Source of the DNA: Pegoplata infirma
Lineage: Eukaryota; Arthropoda; Insecta; Diptera; Anthomyiidae
Assembly: GCA_963921195.1 (NCBI GenBank)
Contig: OY992537.1
Location: forward strand, 208,261,736-208,325,735
Length of the DNA: 64,000 bases
Direction: 5' to 3'
Part shown: in pieces, positions 44,575-55,301 of the stretch
How positions within the stretch are numbered: position 1 is the first letter of the stretch
Layout: each line of letters opens with the position of its first letter
Made by a program: the position numbers and the translations under genes
The notes under the pieces: generated by a model
What the model was told of the DNA's origin: nothing
The model's input: the letters and a program-made list of their open reading frames with translations, nothing else
Database searches by the model: none

Positions 44575-44950
44575 TGAATTATTTTTCTCAGATTCTGAGA
44601 CAACTTTCTTATTAAAAGGTTCGCAGATTCTGAGACATTTTTTGTATAAAAAATTCGCAGATTCTGAAACATTTTTCTAAAACTTTTTTGATATCGAAAA
44701 TTCACAAATTTTGAGACCTTTTCGTATAAAAAAATTCGCAGATTCTGAGACATTTTTCGTACAAAAAATTCGCAGATTTTGAAACATTTTTCGTATAAAA
44801 AAATCTCAGATCCTAAGACTATTTCGTATAGAAAATTCGCAGATTCTAGGACGTTTTTCGTATAAAAAATTCGCAAATTCTGAGACATTTTTTGTATAAA
44901 AAATTTGCTGATTCTGGAACAATTTTTTATAGAAAAATTCGAGACCTTTT
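44575..44950. repeat. Second array of the 35-bp satellite family (diverged)
   Basis: About ten units of TTCGCAGATTCTGAGACATT plus TTTCGTATAAAAAA, clearly related to the 35.5-37.6 kb array. The 150-codon open frame on the minus strand is translated repeat (recurring NLRIFYTKNV) and not a gene. Confidence 0.9.
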
Positions 44951-45634
44951 TGTTTTTTTCCAAATTTTTTCTCAATTCTTAAAAATTTTGTTTTTTTAAA
45001 GATTGACTCTATTGGTTCAGAATGCTGTGAGCATATTGAAACTATAGAAAAATCACTAGGATCCATTTGCAAGACTTTCCTTGTAATTTGACGGTAAGAC
45101 AAATTTTTAATATTTGACAAACAGAATAAGAAAACTAATATACATATGACGCATTCCACACCAAATGTCCCGCTACAGAAAAACATATGTCCCGTAAATT
45201 TCTAAATAGGTTGTTTGGATAGCCCTATATGGAACTAAGAAAATTTCGTTGTTGGTTTTTCTAATTTTCAAAAACTGGGCTTAGCAGGCATGGTCAAATA
45301 TTGGAAAAATGGTCAAATTTGAGGCGAGTTGCCTTGATTAAATACACTCATGATCATAATAATAGGTATGTGTTTTTTTTTAGTATTCGATGAGGCAAAG
45401 GTATTATATATCAAAGCATGGCAAGTCCATCTTTATTTATTGTTTGCCAGTTAACGGTTTATAAAAAGTGCTTCCAGCAGGTGATCATAATAATAGGTAC
45501 ACTCGAAATTTTTCCTACTTTTTTCAATTTAAAGGTCATATTTTGCAATTATTTATATCGATTCAAATAATTTGGTAAAAATACTAGAAAAATACAATTA
45601 ATTGTCCAATAATAAGTGTCCAGTTTGTTAGAAA

Positions 45635-45859
45635 ATGACTAGAAAAAAGCACTGTTCTTCTGATGAACGGACCATAGCTAAAAACTTAAAAAAATCTGGA
45701 AAATCTATATCAAAATGCTTGGGCTGGTACGTGAACTTCGTTCAAAGTACCTTAAAAACGAAAAAAAATTTAGAAACACGTGTTAGATCATATAAAACAT
45801 CCCCAACCACTGGTTGCCATATCGTTTCGCTTAATATTTTTTGCTTCCAATTTCAGTAG
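45635..45859 (+). pseudogene. N-terminal Tc1-like transposase fragment
   Basis: The frame starts MTRKKHCSSDERTIAKNLKK and continues to a WYVNFVQSTLK segment and a TRVRSYKTSPTTG linker. Layout is that of the first helix-turn-helix of Tc1/mariner transposases (basic start, ER..I..L...GKS, FVQ..L, basic proline-containing linker). It is cut where the arm ends, so the second helix-turn-helix and the DDE/D catalytic domain are absent. It cannot encode an active enzyme but might encode a DNA-binding peptide; there is no evidence for expression. Confidence 0.65.
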
Positions 45860-45959
45860 GGGAAACATCGCCTTAAATTCCGCTCTAGAGCAAGTATTCC
45901 TTGCCTACATTTAACATTATCTAATATTCTTCTTACACATCAGAAGGACTTTTCGTGCT

Positions 45960-46247
45960 ATTTGGCTGGGTAATTTCACCTACTGGAGACGTTGGTGAAC
46001 AGTTGGTGCGCCTTTTACACTTGTAATTTCGGCAAAAACAGCTTTTGAGGACTTCGATGGGTCCTCTTTTGAAATAGAAATGATATGGAAATCAGCAACC
46101 GGGGATCTTTAATATGATCTAACACGTGTTTCTAAATTTTTTTTTCCATTTTTAAGGTATTTTGAACGAAGTTCACGTACCGGCCCAAGCATTTTGATAT
46201 AGATTTTCCAGATTTTTTAAAGTTTTTAGCTATGGTTCTAGTCATTT
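45960..46247 (-). pseudogene. Mirror copy of the Tc1-like transposase 5' region
   Basis: On the minus strand the ATGACTAG start lies near 46,245. The copy follows the same WYVNFVQ region (here GRYVNFVQ) and then extends further than the plus-strand copy, into SISKEDPSKSSKAVFAEI-like and GAPTVHQRLQ-like words before a stop. Frame disruptions are present near the start (missing codons, and a TAA within the linker). The catalytic domain is absent. Confidence 0.55.
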
Positions 46248-47499
46248 TCTGACAAAATGGACACTTATTATTGGATAATTAATTGTATTTTTCAAGTATT
46301 TTTACCAAATTATTTGAATCGATATAAATAATTGCAAAATATGACCTTTAAATTGAAAAAAATAGGAAAAATTTCGAGTGTACCTATTATTATGATCACC
46401 TGCTGGAAGCACTTTTTATAAACTGTTAACTGGCAAACAATAAATAAAGATGGACTTGCCATGCTTTGATATATAATATCTTTGCCGCATCGAATACTAA
46501 ACAAAAAACACATTTGCTCATTAAAAAATATCTTAATTTGACAGTTATTGGCATTTCAAAAATAGTTCAGGTGGTGTACCTATTATTATGATCATGAGTG
46601 TATTTATCACATTAAAACGGAATGCACCACAATCTTAAAAATTTACATTCTTATATAGTTTTGTATGGGCTATCGAATAAAATTTTTTTCTTTAGAAAAT
46701 TTTCAGAACCCGTTCTGAAATTTTCCATTTGTTAAAAAAGTCAATTTATAAAAAATCCGGCCACTTTTTTTTCTTTTTTTTAATTTTTTTTTAAAGTTTA
46801 GTTGTTGGTTATCCACACAAAAAAAATCAGAAATGTATTTTTCGTTTTTTTTCGAGAAAATTGCATTTGAATTTTAAATTTCATAACAATTTTGTAATTT
46901 GCTTGTATTTTCTTGTTTTAATGTGTCGAATGAGTAATATTCATGCAATTAATATTACTCATTCGCAACGTTAAAGCAAGAAAATACAAGCAAATTAAAA
47001 AATTGTTACGAAATTTAAAATTCAAATGCGATTTTCTCGAAAAAAACGAAAAATACATTTCTGATTTTTTTTGTGTGGATGGACAAACATCTAAACTTTA
47101 AAAAAAAATTAAAAAAAAAGAAAAAAAAGTGGCCGGATTTTTGATAAATTGACTTTTTTAAAAAATGGAAAATTTCAGAACGGGTTCTGAAAATTTTTCA
47201 AGGAAAAAAAATTTATTCGATAGCCCATACGAAACTATATAAGAATGTAAATTTTTAAGATTGTGGTGCATTCCGTTTTAATGTGATAAATATTTAATCA
47301 AGGCAACTCGCCACAAATTTGACCATTTTTCCAATATTTGACCACGCCTCCTAAGCCCAGTTTTTGAAAAATTGAAAAACCGAAAACGCAATTTTCTAAG
47401 TTCCATATAGGGCTATCCATACAACCTATTCAGAAGTTTATGGTACACGTGTTTTTTTTTTGCTGGACATTTGGTGTGGAATGCCTCATATGTAGTTTC

Positions 47500-48695
47500 A
47501 TTTTCTAGGTAAAGCTAATAGAAAATATGTTTTAAAAACGCTGTTGCTTGAAGGAATTACACTAGAACCTAGTAAAACACTCCCTCGTTATACGACGAAT
47601 AGTTATAACGGCCTTGTGATTTAAAGGAACGAGAATAAAAACTAAGGCTAACAAAATTCGCTATTACGGTATTCTATTACGAAAAATTTATTTTTTTTTT
47701 TAATTATTTATAGGTATAGGATCACTTAAATGCTTTAAAAAACCGTTAAGTGAGATGTTAGTGTACTAACTAACTCTGCTACGTTTGCACAGTATGAATT
47801 CTGAATTTTTTTTTAATTCCCTTTTACTTTTTCCAAATAATGAACATTCAACATTCGTATGAAATAATATCTTTTGTGTAGGTATGCGTGTAAATAACAT
47901 TTCATTTCTATGGCTGTATGTATTTGTTTAAGCGTCCAGGATGTTTATTGTGTAAATGTATTTGTGGCAAACTGTATTTGACTATGTGTTTATTTAGTAC
48001 CCTTTAGTTTTTAGTACTTATTTCGTTTCCTTGTTTTTGGTAAATTTGAAAATTTACAAATATGTAACAATTTCTTTCTTTTCCACTTATTGTTAGTGAG
48101 AAATGCAATAGTTTTTAATAAACTTAAATACCCAGGAAAAGTTTATTTTTCAGTTAGTTGTTAAGTTCAAATCATGTTGTAAATTAATTATAATGGCAAA
48201 AGATTAAAATAAGTTTTTCTTATGTTTTTGATAAGAGAGTTTTTAAGTAATAAACTAAAGTAACACTCGCGAAAATTTTGGTAAAAAAAAAATAAAAGAA
48301 CTGGTTGTGAAAGAAAATTAAGATTTAAGATGTAAATTTAAATTAATGTTTAAACTGTGGTTACTTTAACCAACGGAATGGCAAAATTTGAAAGTTTAGA
48401 TATGAGAAGAAAACCCCAAAAAAAGGAAAAAAAACATGTTATAATCAAAATTAGAAAAACAAAATTATGTGAAAAAATCAGTAATATTTTCGAAAATTCT
48501 GAAAATAACAAAAACATCATAAAAATTTTGAAAAAATTAGAAAAATTTAGAAAAAATCAGCAAAATTCAGAAAATATTGAAAAATTTTGAAAACTTAATA
48601 CAAAACCAAATATAGGAAATTTTAGAAAAATACTAAAAACAGCTGGAATAAATTCTGATTAATTTTTATGAAAAAAAAAGTTTTATTTGACCTTT
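47500..48695. other. Unassigned, probably low-copy DNA
   Basis: Ordinary AT-rich sequence. An A-rich tract at 48,400-48,600 resembles the reverse complement of the poly-T region at 30.5-32.7 kb (GAAAATT, AAAAATTTAG words). No supported gene. Confidence 0.4.
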
Positions 48696-49010
48696 AAAAT
48701 ATTATATTTTCATTATTTCCTTATTAAAACAATGATATTCTAATAGAACAATTTTCAAGAAATTTTTTTTTCTGTTTTAAATTTATTTTTGTTGGTCATA
48801 TTTTGCAAGACAAACACGTGTCGAGTGTTTCGGAATTTGTCAGATCCCATTGTTAAGACTATTTAGCAAAAATCAAAACCCTATACTACAGGTAGCAGGG
48901 GGTTCTTAATGACAAATCGTTAATGATCAAACTAAAATATTAATACATATTCGACTCTACTACTCCCATTGGGAATTAGAAGATGAAAATTGTACAATCG
49001 TAGTAAAAGA
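48696..49010 (+). repeat. Dispersed repeat (TTTTCAAGAAAWTTWTTTTTCTG family), copy 2
   Basis: Contains AACAATGATATTCTAATAGAA, GTTTCGGAATTTGTCAGATC, AACCCTATACTACAGGTAGC and CATTGGGAATTAGAAGATG. The same order is found at 49,620-49,890. Confidence 0.7.
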
Positions 49011-49619
49011 AAAAAATTAAATTTTTGTGCACATCATTTTTGATTCAGCCCGACCGAATGTAGGATTCCTACATGTTTATTTAAAATTTCCTTTGTTAAA
49101 TTTATTCATTCTTTGTTATCCTTCAAATATTCAAAGTTTGCTAAAGCAAATGTTTAAACAAAAAAGAAAAAAAATACTACTTTAATAATAATAAATATGT
49201 CAGTTTTATCAACCAATATTTACTCCAAATAAATGACCACTTTTTGTTTTTATCATCCGTTTTAAAATCAAAATGTTATAAAGTTTAAAAACAAGCCAAA
49301 AAAATAACATAGCAAACTCGCACATTATGATGAATTTTATTCATGACCACATAGAGCCGTGATTTTAACGCAAAATGTGTTTTTTCTCACATTTCTTATT
49401 TGGTGTTTTTGAGATGGAAAGTTCATTCAACGGCAAAATATTCAACTAAAAAATGCAATTTTTATTAAAAAAAATTATTATGAAGAAAAAAATGTGGGGT
49501 CACAAAAAAATTTCAGCGAAAAAGGTCTGTAGGATGATTAGACTGCCGCGAATGTAATTTTTTGTATAAAAAATCATGGAAAAAAATATTTATAACGATA
49601 TATTTTGAGTTGGTTTACT

Positions 49620-49890
49620 ATAGCTCGAGGTCATTTTTCCTTTACTAATTAAAACTATGATATTATCGTAGTATAATTTTCAAGAAAATTATTTTTCTGT
49701 TTTAAATATGTTTCGGAATATGTCAGATTCCATCATCAAGAATATTTAGCAAATATAAAAACTCTATACTTCAAGTAGCATAAGGAATTAACATGGCAAT
49801 TGCCAATGTTCCAACAAAATTATTGATACATATTGAACTCAACACTCATTGAGCATTAGAAAAAGAAAATTGTACATTCTCTTAGTTTGA
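49620..49890 (+). repeat. Dispersed repeat, copy 3
   Basis: Begins GCTCGAGGTCATTTTTCC and shares AAACTATGATATTATCGTAG, GTTTCGGAATATGTCAGATT, AACTCTATACTTCAAGTAGC and CATTGAGCATTAGAAAAAG with copy 2. A shorter copy lies at 58,245-58,400. The parent element is not identified. Confidence 0.7.
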
Positions 49891-49970
49891 TCACAATTGT
49901 CAAACAATCAACAAGAAATTATTAAAACAGATTTACATATAATTACTACGCTGCACAGTGGATCGTGTAA

Positions 49971-51937
49971 GGGTCATTATTAGTGAAATCAATCATGAAT
50001 ATTTTCGACCCCCTCCGATATTGATGAAATTTGGTTAAGTTCTTACACTACGTAAAAAACTAACAAATGCAAATTTTCAGCCCTCTAAGTCAACAGGGGC
50101 CGAAAATACAAAGGGTCAAAATTTCCCCCAAAATCTCCCAGTCGCGACACTTTACACCGTAAAAACTTAATATCGTTGGTTCTATTATAGCTAGAAAGCC
50201 CATTTTGGGTTTGTTTTGAAGCTCATAATATGCTCTACAAGACCTACCATAACCAAAAAATTTTCGAAAAAAATAAGGGTTACCTCCCTTATTTTAAGGT
50301 CGTGATAAAGGGAGGAGAAAATGGGGAGGATGGTATCCCCCGATTTTTTTTTTACTTGACAATCTTATAGAGAAGGTCCTAAAGAATATATTCTAAAATT
50401 TTTAAGTTGGGACAACAATGGGATCACTAAAAATCAAAATTTTTCACAACTTCCCCTAAAATCTCCTAATCGCAACACTCTTGAACCTTAAAAATGTAAT
50501 ATCATAAGTGCTATTGTAGCTACAGAGCCCATTTTTGTTTGTTTTAAAGCTTATAGTACGCTCTACAATACCTACCTTAACCAAAAAATTTCCAAAAAAA
50601 GGAATTGGTGCCCCCCTTATTTGAAGGTCGTGGCAAAGGGTGGAGGAAATGGGGGAAAGTATCCCCCGAGTTTTTTTTTACTTGGTATTCTCAAAGCGCA
50701 AGTCCTAATGAGCATATCCTAAAATTTTTATGTTGGGACAACAATCAGATCGACCAAAATCAAAATTTTTCACAACTTCCCTTAAAATCTCCAAATCGCG
50801 ATACTCTTGCACATTACAAATTTTATGTCGTGGACTGTATTGTAGCTATAGAGTCCATTTTTGGCTTGTTTTAAAGCTCTTAATATGCCCTACAATATTA
50901 CTATCACAAAAAAAAAAAATAAAAAACATGAGGGGTGCCTCTTGTATTAAAAGATCGTGGCAAGGGGTGGGGGAAATTGGGGGACAGTATCCCCCAATTT
51001 TTTTTCATCTTGTTTTTTTTTTTTAAAAAGAGTAAGTTCTAAAGAGCATATCCTGAAATTTTTATCTTGGGAGTCCAATGGGAGGCGCAAGAATGTCGCG
51101 ATTTGTTGATTTTGGGGGAAAATTTTGAAAAATTTTGATTTTGGTCGACCCCATTGTTGTCATAACATAAAAATTGTAGACTATGTTCATTAGGACTTGC
51201 ACTTTGAGAATACCAAGTAAAAAAAAAATCGGGGGATACTTTCCCCCATTTCCTCCACCCTTTGCCACGACCTTCAAATAAGGGGAGCACCAATTCCTTT
51301 TTTTGGAAATTTTTTGGTTTTTGTATGTCTTGTAGATCGTATTATAAGCTTTAAAACAAAAAAAAATGGGCTCTGTAGCTACAAAAGCACTTATGATATA
51401 AAATTTTTAATGTTAAAGAGTGTTGGGATTTGGAGATTTTTGGGAAAACTGTGAAAAATTTTGATTTTGAGCGATCCCATTGTTGTCCCAACATAAAAAT
51501 TTTAAAATATATTCTTTAGGACTTTCTCTCAAAGATTAGCAAGTAAAAAAAAAATCGGAGGATACCATCCTCCCCATTTTCTCCTCCGTATATCACGACT
51601 TTAAAATAAGGGAGGTAACCCTTATTTTTTTCGAAAATTTTTTGGTTATGGTAAGTCTTGTAGAGCATATTATGAGCTTCAAAACAAGCCAAAAATGGGC
51701 TTTCTAGCTAAAATAGAACCAACGATATTAAGTTTTTTAGGTGCAAAGTGTCGCGACTGGGAGATTTTGGGGGAAATTTTGACCCTCCGTGTTTTCGCCC
51801 ACTCTTTACTTAGAGGGCTGAAAATAAGTGTGTGTCAGTTTATCACTTAGTGTTACAACTAAACCAAATTTCATCAAAATCGGAGGGGGTTACGAAAATT
51901 TTTAGCTATTTTTGATTGATTTCATTAAGACTGACCC
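49971..51937. mobile_element. Inverted array of ~330-bp units with GGGTCA ends
   Basis: The outer ends GGGTCATTATTAGTGAAATC and its inverse (GGGTCAGTCTTAATGAAATC) bound the element. From the left there are about three tandem units in plus orientation, each with AAAATCTCCYARTCGCGACAC, CCAAAAAATTTTC and GGGAGGAGAAAATGGGG words (starts near 50,125, 50,450 and 50,775). After about 51,088 the units run in the opposite direction. The element is GC-richer than its surroundings. Open frames in it are repeat translations. A terminal fragment sits at 19,215-19,345. Confidence 0.88.
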
Positions 51938-51939
51938 GT

Positions 51940-53095
51940 AGAAGAAACACCCGGTCATTATTTTTTCGCTGTTTTTATTAATGAAAAAAGTATTTTTATA
52001 TGTTTTAGGGTACTCTGAGTCCGAATTTGACGAAAACAAAAAAAAAATGCGATTTTTTATTTTTGCAATTTTGCAACATTCGCGTTCATTAAAGGCATAC
52101 CATTATAATTTTTCTTTAGTTCAGCTTCAAATCCAAAAGTTAAACTACAAAAAAAATAAAATCGGTCCAAATATGTAAAAAAAATCTACACTGAAAAAAA
52201 CAAAAATTTTAGGTTAGAATAAAAAAAATTGCCCAAGTTCTTTAAAAAAGGTATGCACAGAAAACTAAAGGTGTTTACGTCCTCTTTAATTTCCATATCG
52301 GTTTTATACCCATTTTCTTGAACCCCGCCGAAATATTTGACGGTTAAAATTTCAGAGTAATTTTTTTTAAGTTATTAATTGCCGAATTTGAAAATAGTGT
52401 TAGTCAAATTATAAGGACAGATTATATTTATAATTTATATAAAGCTTTATAACTTCCATTTCTATTTTTTGCATTATGTCGCGTTTTGTGAATTTAGCTT
52501 TCCGCGAAATTTTTTTGCAAACCAAGCATGAAATGTTTTAAAACAATTCCCTGTTATCATATTAGCGTAAAAAAATAATAAATTACACATCTTCTATAAA
52601 AAATTATATAAAAACTGAAAAAATCCAAAAATAAAAAAATTTGGACCAAAATATCTCGTAAAATATTACAAATTTTAAAAGTTTGAGAGCACACATGAAT
52701 TCAGCGAGCCAAAATCCATATGGGACACAAATTTCAATGAGTTTGGATGATTACTTAGTTTTACCCTTTGACCGGGACTTTCGATTTTCGATCCACTGTG
52801 CGGTGGAGCAAATGATCCTTTTCACGAATTGGAAAAGTTGCCTTTTAGGGTGTCTAGGATCATTAATTTATTACCAAAAGTATACTTATTTACCCATCAA
52901 GGAAATTAAAAATAAAGTAAATAAATTTCAGAAAAATTAAAAAAAAATTCAGAAAAATATAGAAAAAATAGAAATTAAAGTGAAAAATGTGCAAGTTATC
53001 TATAATGTGGTTTATCAGAATTGCATTCTTACCTGTTTTTATTTAATCTTTAGAGTAGTCTAAACGCTTTACTTTAAAAAACGAGCTCCAACGCA
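51940..53095. other. Unassigned AT-rich DNA
   Basis: No element boundaries are clear. A segment at 52,690-52,870 has more balanced composition and could be a relic of coding DNA, but no frame is convincing. Confidence 0.35.
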
Positions 53096-53429
53096 TATAT
53101 GAGGCATTCCACACCAAATGTCCCGCTTCAAAAAAACATATGTCCCGTGATTTTCTGAATAGGTTGTATGATAAGAAAAATAACTAAGAAAATTGCGTTT
53201 TTGGTTTTTCAATTTTTCAAAAACTGGGCTTAGGAGGCGTGGTCAAATATTGGAAAAATGGTCAAATTTATGGCGAGTTGCCTTGATTAAATATTTATCA
53301 CATTAAAACGAAATGCACTACAATCTCAAAAATTTACATTCTTATATAGTTTTACATGGGCTATCGATTACATTTTTTTTGGAAAATTTTCAGAACCCGT
53401 TCTGAAATTTTCCATTTTTTAAATAAGTC

Positions 53430-54193
53430 GTTTTAACAAAAATGTGGAATCAACAGTGTCATCTGTACATATTGGTGGAATAAGTATCGTGGAATCTGAC
53501 ACTCTTGATGTTCTGGGCATGAAAATTCAGTGTGATGTCCGTTGGAATAAGCACGTTTTTCAAGTGTCGAAAGAAGCATTCAAGTGTCTCGGTTTTTTAA
53601 ACCGGTGTAAGAAGTACTTCACCTCATCAGATCTCCTCACTATTTATACCACCTACATCCGACCGAAGATGGAATACAACTCCCATATATGGGCAGGGGC
53701 TTCAAAGTCTATTTTGGAGCTATTGGACCGTGTGCAAAGGAGGGCGTTGATGCTAATCAATGACAATAGTGTGTCCAACTCTATTGACTCATTGGAGCAT
53801 CGTCGGAATGTGGGTTGTGTGACTCTGTTCTATCGATATTACCACGGAAAGTGTTCTGCTGAGATAAGTGAACTTATCCCTAGAGCCCGAGTTTTTGTTC
53901 GCAATACTCGGTTGTCTAGTAGATCACATCCGTTTGTTGTCGATTGTCCAGTGGATCGCACAGCGCATTACAGAGAAGGTTCGTTCATCAGTCGAACTAG
54001 CCGTATGTGGAATAATCTTCCCGCAGAGGTCTTCCCAGTTTCTTTCAATGTAGATAAATTCAAGTCAAATATCCACAAACACTACTCTCTCTTTCCTCCT
54101 CCTCATAACCTATTTTCCTGATATCAACACAATGCACTGCATTAATAGGGGCATCCCCTGAGTGTTGGTTCAACGTAAAAAAAAAAAAAAAAA
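53430..54193 (+). mobile_element. 5'-truncated non-LTR retrotransposon (LINE) insertion
   Basis: A GC-richer block, very unlike its AT-rich surroundings, carries the 3' part of a reverse transcriptase ORF, a short 3' UTR and a ~16-bp A-tract at 54,177-54,193. 5' truncation with a poly-A end is typical of LINE insertion by target-primed reverse transcription. No clear target duplication is visible. Confidence 0.82.
53444..54121 (+). pseudogene. Jockey/CR1-group reverse transcriptase ORF, C-terminal fragment
   Basis: 225 codons are open and end in TGA at 54119-54121; the first codon is GTG, so this is an internal start of a truncated frame. Residues 20-90 hold the post-catalytic LG.K.....W..H and Y..YIRP..EY.S.IW.GA.......LDRVQRRAL pattern, followed by LEHRR....LTLFYRYYHGKC-like and R.SRMWNNLPAEVFP-like segments. 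This is the region after the reverse transcriptase palm in Jockey/CR1-group ORF2. The endonuclease, palm and FADD/YADD motif are missing, so it cannot be active. The frame is intact, which suggests a fairly recent insertion. The exact clade needs a database comparison. Confidence 0.85.
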
Positions 54194-54556
54194 TTTGACC
54201 ATTTTTCCAATATTTGACCACGCCTCCTCAGCCCAGTTTTTGAAAAACCAAAAACGCAATTTTCCAAGTTCCATATAGGGCTATCCATACAACCTATTCA
54301 AAAGTTTACGGTACTCATATTTTTGGTGTGGAATGCCTCATATCTTCTTATGGGCTGTCAATTAAAAATTTTTATTTAGGAACATTTTTAGAAACCATTG
54401 TGAAATTTTCAATTTATCAAAATTACAACCACATTTTTATTTTAAAGTTTAGATATTTGCTTAGCAACACAAAAAAAAAACATCAGAAATGTGATTTTTT
54501 TTCTGAAAATTGAAATTTTTGAATTTAACATTTTAATAAAGATGGATTGAGTCACT

Positions 54557-54776
54557 AGTGCCCCTTTAAATGCAACCGCTTAAAGGCACCCGCTTTAATG
54601 CACCCGCTTAAATGCACTTATCCAATGTGTCAGATAAATGCACAATTGATGCATTTACAAAAAAAAGCTTAGATAAACCAAGAATAAACAAACTCATAAC
54701 TTGAGATCTCTTATGCCTTTGAATTTGCTTTTTCAAATTTATACATCCGCAAATGAAGCATTTAAGCGGGGGACTC
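54557..54776. mobile_element. Possible MITE with AGTGCCCC-type ends
   Basis: The left AGTGCCCCTTTAAATGC and right (reverse complement AGTCCCCCGCTTAAATGC) ends are inverted. The left side has repeats of CCCGCTTWAATGCAC. Flanking duplication is not clear. Confidence 0.45.
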
Positions 54777-54892
54777 ATATCAGTGTTAACGTTGTGATAA
54801 GAAAGCGCGAGTAAACTGAAAATTTTAGTGGGTCGAGAGTGACTCTAATTTTTCTTGCGTATAAACATTTAATCAATTTGACAATTTTTTCA

Positions 54893-54920
54893 TATCCTCC
54901 ACTCTAGTGATTTATATATC
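54893..54920 (+). mobile_element. DINE-1-like 5' end, separated from its body
   Basis: TATCCTCCACTCTAGTGATT then TATATATCG is a diverged DINE-1 terminus. Its continuation (GTTTATCATTCCATTTGTAAC) appears at 56,840, after a MITE and a hAT-like element. Confidence 0.7.
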
Positions 54921-54922
54921 GT

Positions 54923-55301
54923 CACCTAAAATGCAAAAGGCCCTAACTAACAATAAATTTAAAATCAGTTTTTTGATTGGTTCTGAATTATTTTATCAAC
55001 ATACACGTCGCCACAAAAAATTAGGGCTGCATAATAAAAATTAGCAATTTTATAGCCAAAATTAAAAAAACAAGTGATTTTGGGCAAACGCCAATGGACG
55101 TAACTAAAAAATCTTTTTAAATATTAAATATTTGATTGATTTTGATTCATATTTATTCAAAGAACGTTCTCACAAAATTTTAGCCAAATTCATTAAAAAA
55201 CAAGAAAGTTATTAACAAATTTAAAATATCATTCAATACTGTTTTTTGCTTCTCCTGTAAAATTAATAAAATGTTAGTTAGGGCCTTTTGCATTTTAGGC
55301 A
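54923..55301. mobile_element. MITE with 28-bp perfect inverted repeats, ~378 bp
   Basis: The terminus CCTAAAATGCAAAAGGCCCT (continuing to AACTAACA) is exactly mirrored at the right end, AGGGCCTTTTGCATTTTAGG. The interior is unrelated AT-rich DNA without a frame. CA follows on the right and precedes on the left, a possible 2-bp duplication. Confidence 0.85.

Larger units (their letters stand above)
45345..46600. mobile_element. Palindromic Tc1/mariner derivative nested in the foldback, TA duplication
   Basis: The termini CACTCATGATCATAATAATA and its inverse are perfect over at least 24 bp. TA flanks both sides (45343-45344, 46601-46602), and the uninterrupted site TTAAATATTTATC can be read in other copies. 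The two ends are long mirror images (left arm to ~45,830, right arm from ~46,075; the left lacks ~70 bp). Both arms contain the same 5' part of a transposase gene. Confidence 0.93.
45148..47487. mobile_element. Palindromic foldback element with GAGGCATTCCACACC ends
   Basis: The left end GACGCATTCCACACC and right end GGTGTGGAATGCCTC bound a palindrome centred on a 9-bp loop at 46,942-46,950 (GAATGAGTAATATT / AATATTACTCATTC). Subtracting the Tc1-like insertion, the left arm is about 536 bp and the right 537 bp. ATAT flanks both ends, compatible with a short duplication, though ATAT is self-complementary. No coding capacity. Related copies are at 4.3-4.73 and 53.1-54.35 kb. Confidence 0.92.
53100..54340. 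mobile_element. Foldback element copy (GAGGCATTCCACACC family) interrupted by a LINE
   Basis: Left end GAGGCATTCCACACCAAATG at 53,103, right end TTTGGTGTGGAATGCCTC near 54,335, ATAT on both flanks. The left arm runs to about 53,430 and the right resumes at about 54,193 after a poly-A tract. The right arm lacks the centre-proximal ~200 bp present in the 45-47.5 kb copy. Confidence 0.85.

Noticed and set aside
44523..44975. 150-codon open frame on the minus strand
   Set aside because: It is a translation of the diverged 35-bp satellite (recurring NLRIFYTKNV-like units), with no domain and no start context.
53444..54121. Host gene
   Set aside because: The residue pattern is that of the post-catalytic part of LINE reverse transcriptases, and it ends with a poly-A tract, so it is a truncated retrotransposon.
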